Positions 53,553 to 60,675 of a stretch of 60,675 nt of DNA are shown in pieces. The translations under genes were made by a program, and so were the position numbers. The stretch is taken from the NCBI RefSeq assembly GCF_018263925.1, contig NZ_JAEVHF010000025.1:1-60675 (forward strand). Reading direction: 5' to 3'. This DNA comes from Kistimonas asteriae. Lineage in GTDB: Bacteria > Pseudomonadota > Gammaproteobacteria > Pseudomonadales > Endozoicomonadaceae. The notes under the pieces are model-generated. The model had not been told where the DNA came from. It was given only the letters and a program-made list of their open reading frames with translations, and searched no databases. Each line of letters begins with the position of its first letter. The stretch's first letter is position 1.

Positions 53553-54390
53553 GCGCTGGTTTGATGCCGTACAGCACTGCGAACAGACCGGCATCGCTTA
53601 TGTACTGGCGACGATACTCGGCACCACCGGCTCCACACCGCGAGACCCGGGCAGCAAGATGGTCATCACCGCAGACACAACGTTTGATACGCTGGGCGGT
53701 GGCCACCTGGAGCTGGATATCACGGAAAAAGCCCGAGCGCTTCTGGTCAAAGGCATGGCTGGCAATCGAGTAGAACATCTGCCCCTGGGCGCCCGGCTTG
53801 GCCAGTGTTGTGGTGGCAGTGTCACCGTTTTGCTGGAATGTTTCATTCAACCGGGGCTGAACCTGGCACTGTTCGGTGCTGGCCACGTCGCGCAGGCGCT
53901 GGTGACAATCCTCGGAGGTCTGCCAGGCCCTGTGCGCTGGATCGATAACCGTCCTGAAATGGTTCCCAAAGCAGTGCCTGCCAATGTGCAGTTTTCGCTC
54001 GAAGAGGATCCGGTCGCTATTGTTGACCAGCTTCCAGCCAACAGCCAAGTGCTTATCCTGACCCACAACCATGCCCTGGATTTTGAACTGGTAAAAGCGG
54101 CGCTTCAGCTTAAGGACTGTTCGTATATCGGTTGTATTGGCTCAAAAGCCAAGGCAAAGCGTTTCCAATCCCGCCTTCTGCATCAAGGATATAGCCAAAC
54201 ACACATTACACGATTTAACTGTCCGGTCGGGCACCCGGATATTCCGGGAAAACGCCCTATGGAGGTTGCTGTGTCTATTGCTGCATCATTAATTGCTCTT
54301 ATTAATAACAACATGAATCAATCTACTGAGATTCGCTCTCATGGTATTGAAATACACAAACAAATCATTAAAAAGCTGAACTGCCAATAG
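53542..54390 (+). CDS. xdhC: Xanthine dehydrogenase accessory protein XdhC
   Basis: This 282-residue cofactor-insertion chaperone matures XdhB. The N-terminal motif is ILGTTGSTPRDPGSKMVI, with the Cys-containing LGQCCGGSVTVLLE next. The Rossmann fold has LALFGAGHVAQALVTILG and the C-terminal YIGCIGSKAKAKRF. The last 40 codons are AT-rich compared with the rest, which may mark the edge of the operon. A stem-loop lies just downstream. Confidence 0.92.
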   Translation: MTDKRWFDAVQHCEQTGIAYVLATILGTTGSTPRDPGSKMVITADTTFDTLGGGHLELDITEKARALLVKGMAGNRVEHLPLGARLGQCCGGSVTVLLECFIQPGLNLALFGAGHVAQALVTILGGLPGPVRWIDNRPEMVPKAVPANVQFSLEEDPVAIVDQLPANSQVLILTHNHALDFELVKAALQLKDCSYIGCIGSKAKAKRFQSRLLHQGYSQTHITRFNCPVGHPDIPGKRPMEVAVSIAASLIALINNNMNQSTEIRSHGIEIHKQIIKKLNCQ

Positions 54391-54678
54391 TGGTATTGAA
54401 TCAGTCGTTAATTATAAATACCAATGCCCCCATCAGGTAGAAACCGAGACTAGTCTGACGATGACAGGCTAGTTGTCGTGCGGATTGTCAAGTCTACACG
54501 TGGTGGATATCAGAGTGACGTTCGCCTTGTATGCTGAGCTGTACAGTTTGTATTTTTATTCATGTTCACAGCGTCCTTTTGATAAATCAGAAATTACACC
54601 CTGTCTGTTTTTTGGAGACCACTTCACGTTGTAGTTTATAGTTAACCCACGCGTTCAAGCGCTATTGGAGACATACTC
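54391..54678. other. AT-rich intergenic region after xdhABC with stem-loop
   Basis: No coding frame is visible. Arms ACTAGTCTG (54449-54457) and CAGGCTAGT (54465-54473) pair with one G-T wobble and could end the xdh transcript, although there is no U-tract. GGAG (54667-54670) precedes the ATG of the next gene. Confidence 0.4.
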
Positions 54679-55413
54679 ATGCCGTTTTGGAGTACCATAC
54701 CATGCACCTTCAGCTCTCTGCCTACGTTTACTGATCCAGCGTACGTTCTAAAAGCTGGCGACATCGTGTTTCATGTAACGGCAGTTAAAAATGATGCGGT
54801 AAAGATTGGACATACCCTACTTACCGCCCAAAAAAAAACAACGTTGATGGTTCACTCAACAGCAGAGTGCGGTGTGTTTTCAAGTCATTTAAATGAAAAA
54901 AGATCCTTCATCATTTTCCGCTTTATTGGCGATAACAGCCCAAGTGACAAAGCTGCCAGGCTAGCCATGTCATGGTCCCGTGGCAATTATCTCCCGAGCC
55001 AGCACAAGGATTACGCCGAATTCAACGAACAGACAAGCCCGGAAGTAGGGTACACAAGCGCTCGCTGGCAATTATATCGTGGTTACGGCGCAGCATTGGG
55101 AACCTCTACGTTTGGGAGTAGAGCCAGAGCCCGGCTATCAAAGTATCGAAGCAGACCCGATACTGCCCCCAGAAATGCTAACTGTGCAGAGCTGGTCATA
55201 CTGGCCTACCAGCTAGTTGTGGGGATTGAGGAGGAAAGTTACGGTTTTATCAAACTGGATGCCAAACATACTACGCCAGGGACGCTCGCACTGTATCTTT
55301 ATAACAACCCGTTTTGGCAAATGGTTAGCAGTGGCTCGCCTGATGACGATGATACGGATGATCTTGATGACAGCTTTGACTTCTCGCAAATGGAAAGTGG
55401 GATCGCTCTATGA
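54679..55413 (+). CDS. Candidate permuted papain-fold (NlpC/P60-like) hydrolase
   Basis: This 244-residue orphan protein has features in the order expected of a permuted NlpC/P60 or LRAT-like fold. First comes KAGDIVFHVTAV, then an early His in IGHTLLTA with a second His in LMVHSTAEC. Near residue 174 a Cys sits in NANCAELVILAYQLV, typical of the catalytic Cys at the start of a helix. TPGTLALYLYNNPFW follows. The C-terminus is acidic (DDDDTDDLDD). It has no signal peptide. It is AT-richer than its neighbours, so transfer is possible. Effector or toxin-like use is speculative. Confidence 0.5.
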   Translation: MPFWSTIPCTFSSLPTFTDPAYVLKAGDIVFHVTAVKNDAVKIGHTLLTAQKKTTLMVHSTAECGVFSSHLNEKRSFIIFRFIGDNSPSDKAARLAMSWSRGNYLPSQHKDYAEFNEQTSPEVGYTSARWQLYRGYGAALGTSTFGSRARARLSKYRSRPDTAPRNANCAELVILAYQLVVGIEEESYGFIKLDAKHTTPGTLALYLYNNPFWQMVSSGSPDDDDTDDLDDSFDFSQMESGIAL

Positions 55414-55529
55414 TTAATACACAGATACAGGCTCTGCCAGTCTTTTTTCACAGACGATTCATTGCCAGACTGATAACGACGAGCTGACTCTGTGTCAGTA
55501 CACGCATCCTGAGTGCTGTTGAAACACAC
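55414..55529. other. Short intergenic stretch
   Basis: Nothing recognisable is visible between the papain-fold candidate and the decayed gene beyond it. Confidence 0.3.
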
Positions 55530-55867
55530 TTATATTTTCAGCGCATACCTGAGCAGCAGCTTAACCAGTGTTTTACAGGCCTCCTCGGTAACGCATGAAC
55601 CAATACGGTCATAGTCTTTTGGTGGCAAAAAACGACGTATCAATGGCAGGTTGTTGTTCAGATACATCACTGCCTTGTAACGCGCATCAATCTGCTCAGT
55701 GACGCATCGGGATAATGTTGCGGTTCCAGTTCATGCCGCCAGTTCCCTAAACAGCGTTTCCATTGACCCTCGTCACCCGGGAGCAGTGCCTGCCGAGCAT
55801 AGGCTTCATAGACCTCTCAGGCTGTTTGAAGAATGGGGACCACGTTAAAATCAATAAAAAAGACCAT
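55530..55867 (-). pseudogene. Decayed small gene (one stop, one frameshift)
   Basis: Reading minus from ATG 55867 gives MVFFIDFNVVPILQTA, then an in-frame TGA. It continues EVYEAYARQALLPGDEGQWK and RCLGNWRHELEPQHYPDA. After a frameshift between about 55681 and 55730 it resumes with EQIDARYKAVMYLNNNLPLI, and then RRFLPPKDYDRIG to the TAA at 55530-55532. The total length is 338 bases (112 codons plus two), which agrees with a single frameshift. The stretch looks like one former gene of about 112 residues. The family is not recognised. Confidence 0.5.
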
Positions 55868-55910
55868 GTATCAAGTCCCACATCACCGTCCCGTTACCTG
55901 CTTCATCCCT

Positions 55911-56231
55911 TCACTCGCTGAGAGCCAGATCGACACTGGCAAAAACATCCGCCAGATGCTGCTTCACCCAGTCCCTCCGATACATCCCCCAGTCACGCAG
56001 GACATAATACCCGGCATTGTGCTGCTGGCCTTTGAACCCGGTGTCACTGGCATGGTAATCCTGCACATACTCAACCGTGATCCCCCAGGCCGGCAGACGC
56101 TTGATCGCATCCTGCAGGGTACGGCGGGGCCAGTCTGTCCGGGCCTGCAGATTGGGTACGTTGGGATGCTCCAGAGTGTCGATCAACCAGGCCAGGGCCA
56201 GGTGGCGACAAAGGGTCGGGTTCAGCGCCAT
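55911..56231 (-). CDS. Small probable winged-helix DNA-binding protein
   Basis: This 106-residue cytoplasmic protein looks like a small helix-turn-helix regulator. The likely HTH region is WLIDTLEHPNVPNLQART, then WPRRTLQDAIKRLPAWGITV, with aromatic residues (GYYVLRDWGMYRRDWV) in the second half. ATG 56231 is supported by GGAGG five bases upstream. It is divergent from the monooxygenase gene and may control it; that link is inference. Confidence 0.6.
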   Translation of the reverse strand: MALNPTLCRHLALAWLIDTLEHPNVPNLQARTDWPRRTLQDAIKRLPAWGITVEYVQDYHASDTGFKGQQHNAGYYVLRDWGMYRRDWVKQHLADVFASVDLALSE

Positions 56232-56398
56232 GGGTTCCTCCAGAATAACGAGCGGCAACTGTAACACGAAACCACCGCCAGACGGTCAGCAACTGCCGCC
56301 CTTATTGTCATTTCCGCACCGCCCCTTCACGAAACCATCGTTCCGTTTTAGTATTGACTGCTGCTGCTCATCACAATAAGAACAAGAGGCGCACCCCT

Positions 56399-57922
56399 AT
56401 GTCAGCTCAGGACTCTCCCCTGCTGGATGTCGCGATTGTCGGCAGCGGCTTTTCTGGTCTTTGCATGGCCATCAAACTGAAAGAAGCCGGCATCCATAAT
56501 ATCCGCATCCTGGAGAAAGCGACCGAAGTCGGCGGCACCTGGCGGGAGAATACTTACCCGGGCGCCGCCTGTGATGTCCAGAGCCATCTTTACTCCTATT
56601 CCTTTGCCGGCAAGGCGGACTGGAGCCATGTATTCTCCGGCTGGGAAGAGATCCAGAACTATATCCTCGATTGTGCCACGCGTTACAGGCTGAAGGATCA
56701 TATTCAATTCAATACGACGGTGACCGGCGCGCAATTCAGTGAGCAGGACGGCTGCTGGCTCATTGCCACAGAGGGTGGCGAACCGGTACGTGCCCGGTGC
56801 CTTGTCCTGGGCACCGGTCCCCTTCATGTACCCGCTATTCCGGCCATTCCCGGGCTGGAGAACTTTACCGGGGAAGTCTTCCACTCCTCCCGCTGGAACC
56901 ATGACTATGACCTGAGCGGCAAGACCATCGCCTCCATCGGCACCGGCGGCAGTGCCATCCAGTATGTGCCGGAAGTCGCGAAACAAGCCGCAAAACTGCA
57001 TGTCTTCCAGCGTACCCCCGCCTGGGTGATGCCCCGCAATGAGCGAGCCTATACCCGGCTTGAAAAGGTTCTGTTCCGTAAGGTGCCACTGTCGCGCAAG
57101 GCGTACCGGTCTATGCTCTACTGGATCAACGAATCCCGCGTTACCCTGATGCTGAACCCGCGGATCGCCAGACTGATGGAAGGAATGGCTCGCCTGCACC
57201 TGCGCTTCAAAGTCAAGGATCCGGTTACCCGCCAGAAACTGACACCGGACTACACCATTGGTTGTAAGCGCATCCTGATTTCTAACCAGTACTACCCGGC
57301 CTTCAACCGGGATAATGTGGAACTGGTGACTGACGGTATCCAGGCCATTCGTGAGAACAGCATTGTCACCGCCGATGGCAGGGAGCGTCCGGTGGATGCC
57401 ATCATCTTGGGCACCGGGTTTGTGGCTGATCCCTGCCAATATATGAAACATTTCCCCATCACCGGCCTGAATGGCCAGCGCCTGCTGGATACCTGGAAAG
57501 ACGGTGCGGAAGCCTACCTCGGCATGAGCGTGTCAGGATTCCCCAACCTATTCCAGATGGTCGGCCCCAACACCGGGCTGGGCCATAACTCCATGATTTT
57601 CATGATTGAAGCCCAGAGCCGCTACATTGTGGATGCCATTCAACACCTGAAAGCCAGGGGTGCGGGGTATATGGATATCCGCGCCGATGTTCAGCGAGAC
57701 TTTAATACCGGGCTGCAAAAAAAACTGGTTGGCACCGTCTGGCAAACCGGCTGCCAGAGCTGGTACAAACGGGCGGATGGCAAGAACTTTACGCTGTGGC
57801 CGGGGACGACGTTCCGGTATCAGTGGGCAACCCGGAAAATCAATACAGCAAACTATACGTGGAAGGAAAAGGTCGACATCAACACCAAAACACCAACCAA
57901 AGCAGCGGTTACAGAATACTAA
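56399..57922 (+). CDS. Baeyer-Villiger-type flavin monooxygenase
   Basis: This FAD- and NADPH-dependent monooxygenase of 507 residues starts at ATG 56399. The FAD Rossmann motif is VAIVGSGFSGLCMAIKL. The BVMO fingerprint FTGEVFHSSRWNHD (FxGxxxHxxxW) lies centrally, followed by the NADPH motif SIGTGGSAIQYVPEV. Family members oxygenate ketones to esters; the substrate here is unknown. A long hairpin lies 11 bases past its stop. A TTG at 56354 is an alternative but unlikely start. Confidence 0.93.
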   Translation: MSAQDSPLLDVAIVGSGFSGLCMAIKLKEAGIHNIRILEKATEVGGTWRENTYPGAACDVQSHLYSYSFAGKADWSHVFSGWEEIQNYILDCATRYRLKDHIQFNTTVTGAQFSEQDGCWLIATEGGEPVRARCLVLGTGPLHVPAIPAIPGLENFTGEVFHSSRWNHDYDLSGKTIASIGTGGSAIQYVPEVAKQAAKLHVFQRTPAWVMPRNERAYTRLEKVLFRKVPLSRKAYRSMLYWINESRVTLMLNPRIARLMEGMARLHLRFKVKDPVTRQKLTPDYTIGCKRILISNQYYPAFNRDNVELVTDGIQAIRENSIVTADGRERPVDAIILGTGFVADPCQYMKHFPITGLNGQRLLDTWKDGAEAYLGMSVSGFPNLFQMVGPNTGLGHNSMIFMIEAQSRYIVDAIQHLKARGAGYMDIRADVQRDFNTGLQKKLVGTVWQTGCQSWYKRADGKNFTLWPGTTFRYQWATRKINTANYTWKEKVDINTKTPTKAAVTEY

Positions 57923-57932
57923 AAGACATTTT

Positions 57933-57975
57933 GCCAGCCCTCTGCTTCCTCTCGGCTATCAGAGGACAGGCTGGC
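57933..57975. terminator. Bulged stem-loop after the monooxygenase
   Basis: GCCAGCC plus CTCTG (57933-57944) pairs with CAGAG and then GGCTGGC (57960-57975), with a four-base bulge on the 3' side. It lies between two convergent genes (the monooxygenase and the minus-strand orphan at 58014), so it may serve both. No U-tract is present. Confidence 0.5.
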
Positions 57976-58013
57976 ATCAGTGAAACAAGGCGTATTGTGT
58001 TGCCAAGCGGCTG

Positions 58014-58592
58014 TCAGCGATACGTCTGAACTCGATAGGTACCATCTTCCAGATTATATTTCCAGATGGCAATCACTTCGCCCCTGGCATTTCGGAAGAT
58101 TATGTCATTACCCATATTATCGATGATGGTCTGGGATGCACGATAACACTCTGCCTGAATAGCCGACTCTGCTAGCATGCGCGTCGTTTGCTTTTGCAGT
58201 GAAACGGTTTCGGCAATGGGGACAACCTCCCCAAAATGGAATGCCCGCATGGCATCATCCTGGGCCTGGTGCAAGATCCGTCCTGACAGAGCATCATCTT
58301 CACTGTAGCCATATATCGTCTGCTGCAATCCGGTTGTTGCATAAACCGGGATACTTTCTGCGCCGGACAAGGCTCGAGCAGCAGGCTTTCCGATCCGATC
58401 GGTTATTAACAAGCTGCTTGTAGAGGCCGAAGCAGAAAGATTGCGGGAACCATACACGCCTGTCTGGCTGGTCAGAGGCCGGCTTGCGTCAGGTTTTATC
58501 GCACTTGGCATCGGATGAGGCTGATCAATAGTCTGCCGAGCCATCGCCCATAATGTGTTTAACCGGTTAACTCTTCCGCTGACAGGGCCCAT
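58014..58592 (-). CDS. Orphan hypothetical protein
   Basis: This 192-residue protein has an N-terminal half that is polar, Ser/Ala-rich and probably disordered (ASRPLTSQTGVYGSRNLSAS). The C-terminal half looks folded (RILHQAQDDAMRAFHFGEVV, RMLAESAIQAECYRASQTII, FRNARGEVIAIWKYNLEDG). There is no signal peptide or membrane segment. I do not recognise a family. The disordered head plus compact tail recalls secreted effectors, but nothing in the sequence proves it. ATG 58592 follows a purine-rich GGAAGAGAGAC. Confidence 0.55.
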   Translation of the reverse strand: MGPVSGRVNRLNTLWAMARQTIDQPHPMPSAIKPDASRPLTSQTGVYGSRNLSASASTSSLLITDRIGKPAARALSGAESIPVYATTGLQQTIYGYSEDDALSGRILHQAQDDAMRAFHFGEVVPIAETVSLQKQTTRMLAESAIQAECYRASQTIIDNMGNDIIFRNARGEVIAIWKYNLEDGTYRVQTYR

Positions 58593-58862
58593 ACTTTGTC
58601 TCTCTTCCAACAATCATCATTGATTGGTAAGACTCCCAGACAGGGACAAAGTTCCGTTGGTGTTATAGGCAGGTGACTGAAACTGTCAGTCAAACTGTAT
58701 GCTCCAGACACCTTTTACAATGACTCTTAAGGAAATAAGCGTGTTTTTCAGTAAATTGCCATGGGGTTATGTGTGCGTGGGAAGATAAGCAGCGCAGCCT
58801 CGCTCACCATTGTGACGCCACACAGTTCAACCATATCAGCACTAACAATCACGATAAGCCAG
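58593..58862. other. Intergenic region
   Basis: About 270 bases without a supported gene. A short dyad GACTGA/TCAGTC lies at 58675-58691. A 60-codon minus frame (58748-58930) overlaps the end of the MOSC gene and is not credible. Confidence 0.35.
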
Positions 58863-59537
58863 CTACTCTCCCCGCCCCAGCAACCTGAAATGCCAGTTTT
58901 CCACGGTCTGAGTTTCCAGGCGGTGTACAACCTTGCTCATCCAGCTATCCGATAACGTCGTTTGCTGTCTTAACCTGCGCAATCCCGCCTCGTTGAGTGG
59001 ATCACCGAAAAAGCATTCACAGACCTGCTGGATCGATAGGGCATTACTCTCCCGCTCATCCAGCACCAGCGCATCCTGCACACTCACCCAGCCCGGCTGG
59101 ATGACACGGTACAGCCATCCACAACGGCTAAGCGCCTGCATCTCCACAGAAAAGCGCTCAATTCCCCAGCGCTGGTTGAGTTTATAACACGGCGACCGGG
59201 GCTGGCTGACCTCAATAATGGCCTCGCCCCAGCGATAACGGTCACCCAGGCAGATATTCTCTTCCAGCATACCTTCCGTGCTCAGGTTTTCCCCCATACC
59301 CGGCGCCATCCAGCCATGATGTGCACCGTATTTCTGTTGCCAGTAGGCATAATGTTCAAGGGGATACTGGTGCAATGCCCGTTCCCTTCCGCCATGGTGA
59401 CGACGGTCGGCACAGGCATCCCCTTCCAGCCCTTCAAAGGAAAGGTACAGGTTGTCCCCAATCGCCACTTTATCAATGGCCGTTTCAACGCCGTAGCGTT
59501 GCGCTACCTTGCCACAAAAAACACCTTTCAGAATCAT
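58863..59537 (-). CDS. yiiM: MOSC-domain protein, YiiM-like
   Basis: This 224-residue protein has the same length as E. coli YiiM. It begins MILKGVFCGKVAQRYGVETA. The core reads EGLEGDACADRRHHGGRERA, then LHQYPLEHYAYW and GMGENLSTEGMLEENICLGD. The proposed molybdenum-ligand Cys is in SQPRSPCYKLNQRWG. YiiM-type enzymes reduce N-hydroxylated compounds. ATG 59537 is chosen with AAGG upstream. Confidence 0.9.
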   Translation of the reverse strand: MILKGVFCGKVAQRYGVETAIDKVAIGDNLYLSFEGLEGDACADRRHHGGRERALHQYPLEHYAYWQQKYGAHHGWMAPGMGENLSTEGMLEENICLGDRYRWGEAIIEVSQPRSPCYKLNQRWGIERFSVEMQALSRCGWLYRVIQPGWVSVQDALVLDERESNALSIQQVCECFFGDPLNEAGLRRLRQQTTLSDSWMSKVVHRLETQTVENWHFRLLGRGE

Positions 59538-59598
59538 TGAGCCTTTCACACAGCGTCCAGTTACAACCAACGTATTGAGCCTATGAGAACGCAACACA

Positions 59599-59985
59599 CT
59601 ACTTCATGATTTGATCCAGCAATGCCCTGGCGCGATCCTTGTATTCCGCTTCGGTAATCACGCCATCGTCCAAAGCAGCTTTCAGTTTGAAGAGTTTTTC
59701 ATCCGCGGCCTGGCGTTCTTTTTCCGATTTGTGTTTCCAGGCATTCCAGGCCCTGGAAATGGCCTCAATAGAAAACGTGCCACCCGTCACGGCGTATACG
59801 ATGATCCACCCTGTCGCACCCACCGTACCGATCGGGGCAAAGGCCGGAACGGATAGCAGTATCCCAATCGCTGTGGCACCGGCCAGGAGGGATTTGATGA
59901 AAATATTCTCCTGGATCGATTGCGGAACGAAGTTGAAAACGATATCGCGGATCTGGCTGGCGGATAATTTCGGCATTATTGTCAT
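59599..59985 (-). CDS. SHOCT-domain membrane protein
   Basis: This protein of about 128 residues has two hydrophobic segments (IFIKSLLAGATAIGILLSV and VGATGWIIVYAVTGGTFSI), a charged linker and a C-terminal SHOCT-type motif (KLKAALDDGVITEAEYKDRA). SHOCT motifs are short oligomerisation or recruitment modules. Start codons at 59985 and 59976 are both possible. Function unknown. Confidence 0.65.
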   Translation of the reverse strand: MTIMPKLSASQIRDIVFNFVPQSIQENIFIKSLLAGATAIGILLSVPAFAPIGTVGATGWIIVYAVTGGTFSIEAISRAWNAWKHKSEKERQAADEKLFKLKAALDDGVITEAEYKDRARALLDQIMK

Positions 59986-60154
59986 GTCACTTTGAAGCTG
60001 GCAAACAGAGCATCCATTCGTCCGATGATACAACAGACCTGGCGCGAAATGATCCACTCATGTCATTGCTGATACCCGGCACTTTGGATAGCCCTGCATC
60101 ATCGGCACGCCAGGAACGTGCTCCCCCCTGCACAACCGACAACACCTTCCCTCT

Positions 60155-60538
60155 TTATGCATCCTGAATAAGAGGCTCAAATTCTACCGTCATGAACGCC
60201 ATAATATCGTCAAGCTTCTTCTCTGAAATAAGATCCAGACTCCGGTGGGCATCAAGATAGGCCAGCATAAAATTGATGTCATAGTTGCTCACATCACCAG
60301 GGGAAAGCTGGAAATCCCGCGCCCTGGCCTGCGCTGCATACCGGCTCATCGCCACCCGATCTTCTCTGGATTGCACCGCCCGGTTTTTTGCGGCAAACAT
60401 GGCCGCGTACTTGAACAGGTTTTCCTTGGCGCCAGCACTCAATACACCAGACTCTGCCTCGGCCAGCTTGATGGATTCACTGATGGCATCAGCGATTTCT
60501 TTCTGCCAATGCTTGTTCTTTCTGGGTAACTTCGTCAT
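60155..60538 (-). CDS. Small hypothetical protein
   Basis: This 127-residue, charged, mostly helical protein (KHWQKEIADAISESIKLAEA, ENLFKYAAMFAAKNRAVQSR, MLAYLDAHRSLDLISEKKLD) has no recognised family. ATG 60538 is used; the frame continues upstream a few codons into the IS end. It lies just beside the partial transposase, so the element may have inserted directly upstream of its start. Confidence 0.55.
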   Translation of the reverse strand: MTKLPRKNKHWQKEIADAISESIKLAEAESGVLSAGAKENLFKYAAMFAAKNRAVQSREDRVAMSRYAAQARARDFQLSPGDVSNYDINFMLAYLDAHRSLDLISEKKLDDIMAFMTVEFEPLIQDA

Positions 60539-60561
60539 AACTCGATTGACTAGAAGCCATC

Positions 60562-60675
60562 TCATAAATACTTCTTGGCAAGAATCATAAACCCAGCAAG
60601 CCTCAAAAAGCCAAGAAAATTCTCTAGCTTATACTCATAACGTGTAACGATACGCCGAAAATTGTGGAGCCAGGC
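60562..60675 (-). pseudogene. Partial transposase C-terminus, IS5-like (cut by window edge)
   Basis: Read minus from the window edge, 37 codons give AWLHNFRRIVTRYEYKLENF, then LGFLRLAGFMILAKKYL, ending at TGA 60564-60562. The WLHNFRRI-VTRYE-K-ENF pattern is the familiar end of IS5-family (IS427-like) DDE transposases. The rest lies outside the window, so intactness cannot be judged. Its terminal inverted repeat should lie close to 60540-60560. Confidence 0.75.

Noticed and set aside
55530..55867. TGA read as selenocysteine in the decayed gene
   Set aside because: A separate frameshift is also needed to join the frame, and no SECIS-like hairpin is apparent after the TGA, so decay is simpler.
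56402..57451. 349-codon minus-strand frame inside the monooxygenase gene
   Set aside because: It is antisense to the Rossmann and BVMO motifs, which are unambiguous on the plus strand.
1..60675. tRNA, rRNA genes or CRISPR arrays
   Set aside because: No cloverleaf-like segments, rRNA-like conserved blocks or regularly spaced short repeats were noticed on either strand.

Overview
The window is about 60.7 kb of moderately GC-rich, gene-dense DNA from a Gammaproteobacterium. That placement rests on a RIO1-type kinase of the PA4780 kind, a CusCBA copper pump, XdhABC, and above all a lateral (Flag-2, laf-type) flagellar locus with the gene order known from Vibrio and Aeromonas. Several effector-like orphan genes and IS remnants suggest a marine, host-associated lineage (Oceanospirillales or Endozoicomonas-like). 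That last step is inference, and no genus is claimed. Both window ends cut through transposase C-termini: IS1595-like at the left and IS5-like at the right.

Layout. 1-2.4 kb: transposase tail, RIO kinase, a YkgJ-type Cys-cluster protein and a small coiled-coil gene. 2.6-9.6 kb: a minus-strand copper module (a Met/Cys-rich periplasmic protein, cusC, cusB, cusA, and a DUF411 protein). 9.7-11.1 kb: an orphan cobyrinate a,c-diamide synthase. 11.2-43.6 kb: one contiguous lateral flagellar locus in four blocks of alternating strand. Block 1 (minus) runs flgB-C-D-E-F-G-H-I-J-K-L, then flagellin (lafA), fliD, fliS, fliK, fliL, fliA, motA, motB. Block 2 (plus) is flgM-flgN. Block 3 (minus) is motY-fliE-F-G-H-I-J. 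Block 4 (plus) is fliM-N-P-Q-R-flhB-flhA. Together these encode the export gate and ATPase, MS and C rings, rod, hook, junction proteins, cap, filament, P and L rings, an H+-type stator, a dedicated sigma-28 and its anti-sigma factor. I see no lafK-type activator, flgA, fliO, flhF/flhG or chemotaxis gene here. The flagellin is about 887 residues with three tandem copies of a domain of about 200 residues.

43.4-49.6 kb: accessory region. It holds three small coiled-coil proteins (two of them paralogues), a secreted DUF2780 protein, an HNH endonuclease/SAM methyltransferase pair, and a 585-residue orphan with a CX5R phosphatase-type loop that could be a secreted effector. 49.7-54.4 kb: the xdhABC purine oxidation operon. 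54.7-56.2 kb: a candidate permuted papain-fold hydrolase, a decayed gene and a small DNA-binding protein. 56.4-60.5 kb: a Baeyer-Villiger-type flavin monooxygenase, a MOSC (YiiM-like) protein, a SHOCT-domain protein and orphans. I found no rRNA, tRNA or CRISPR array.
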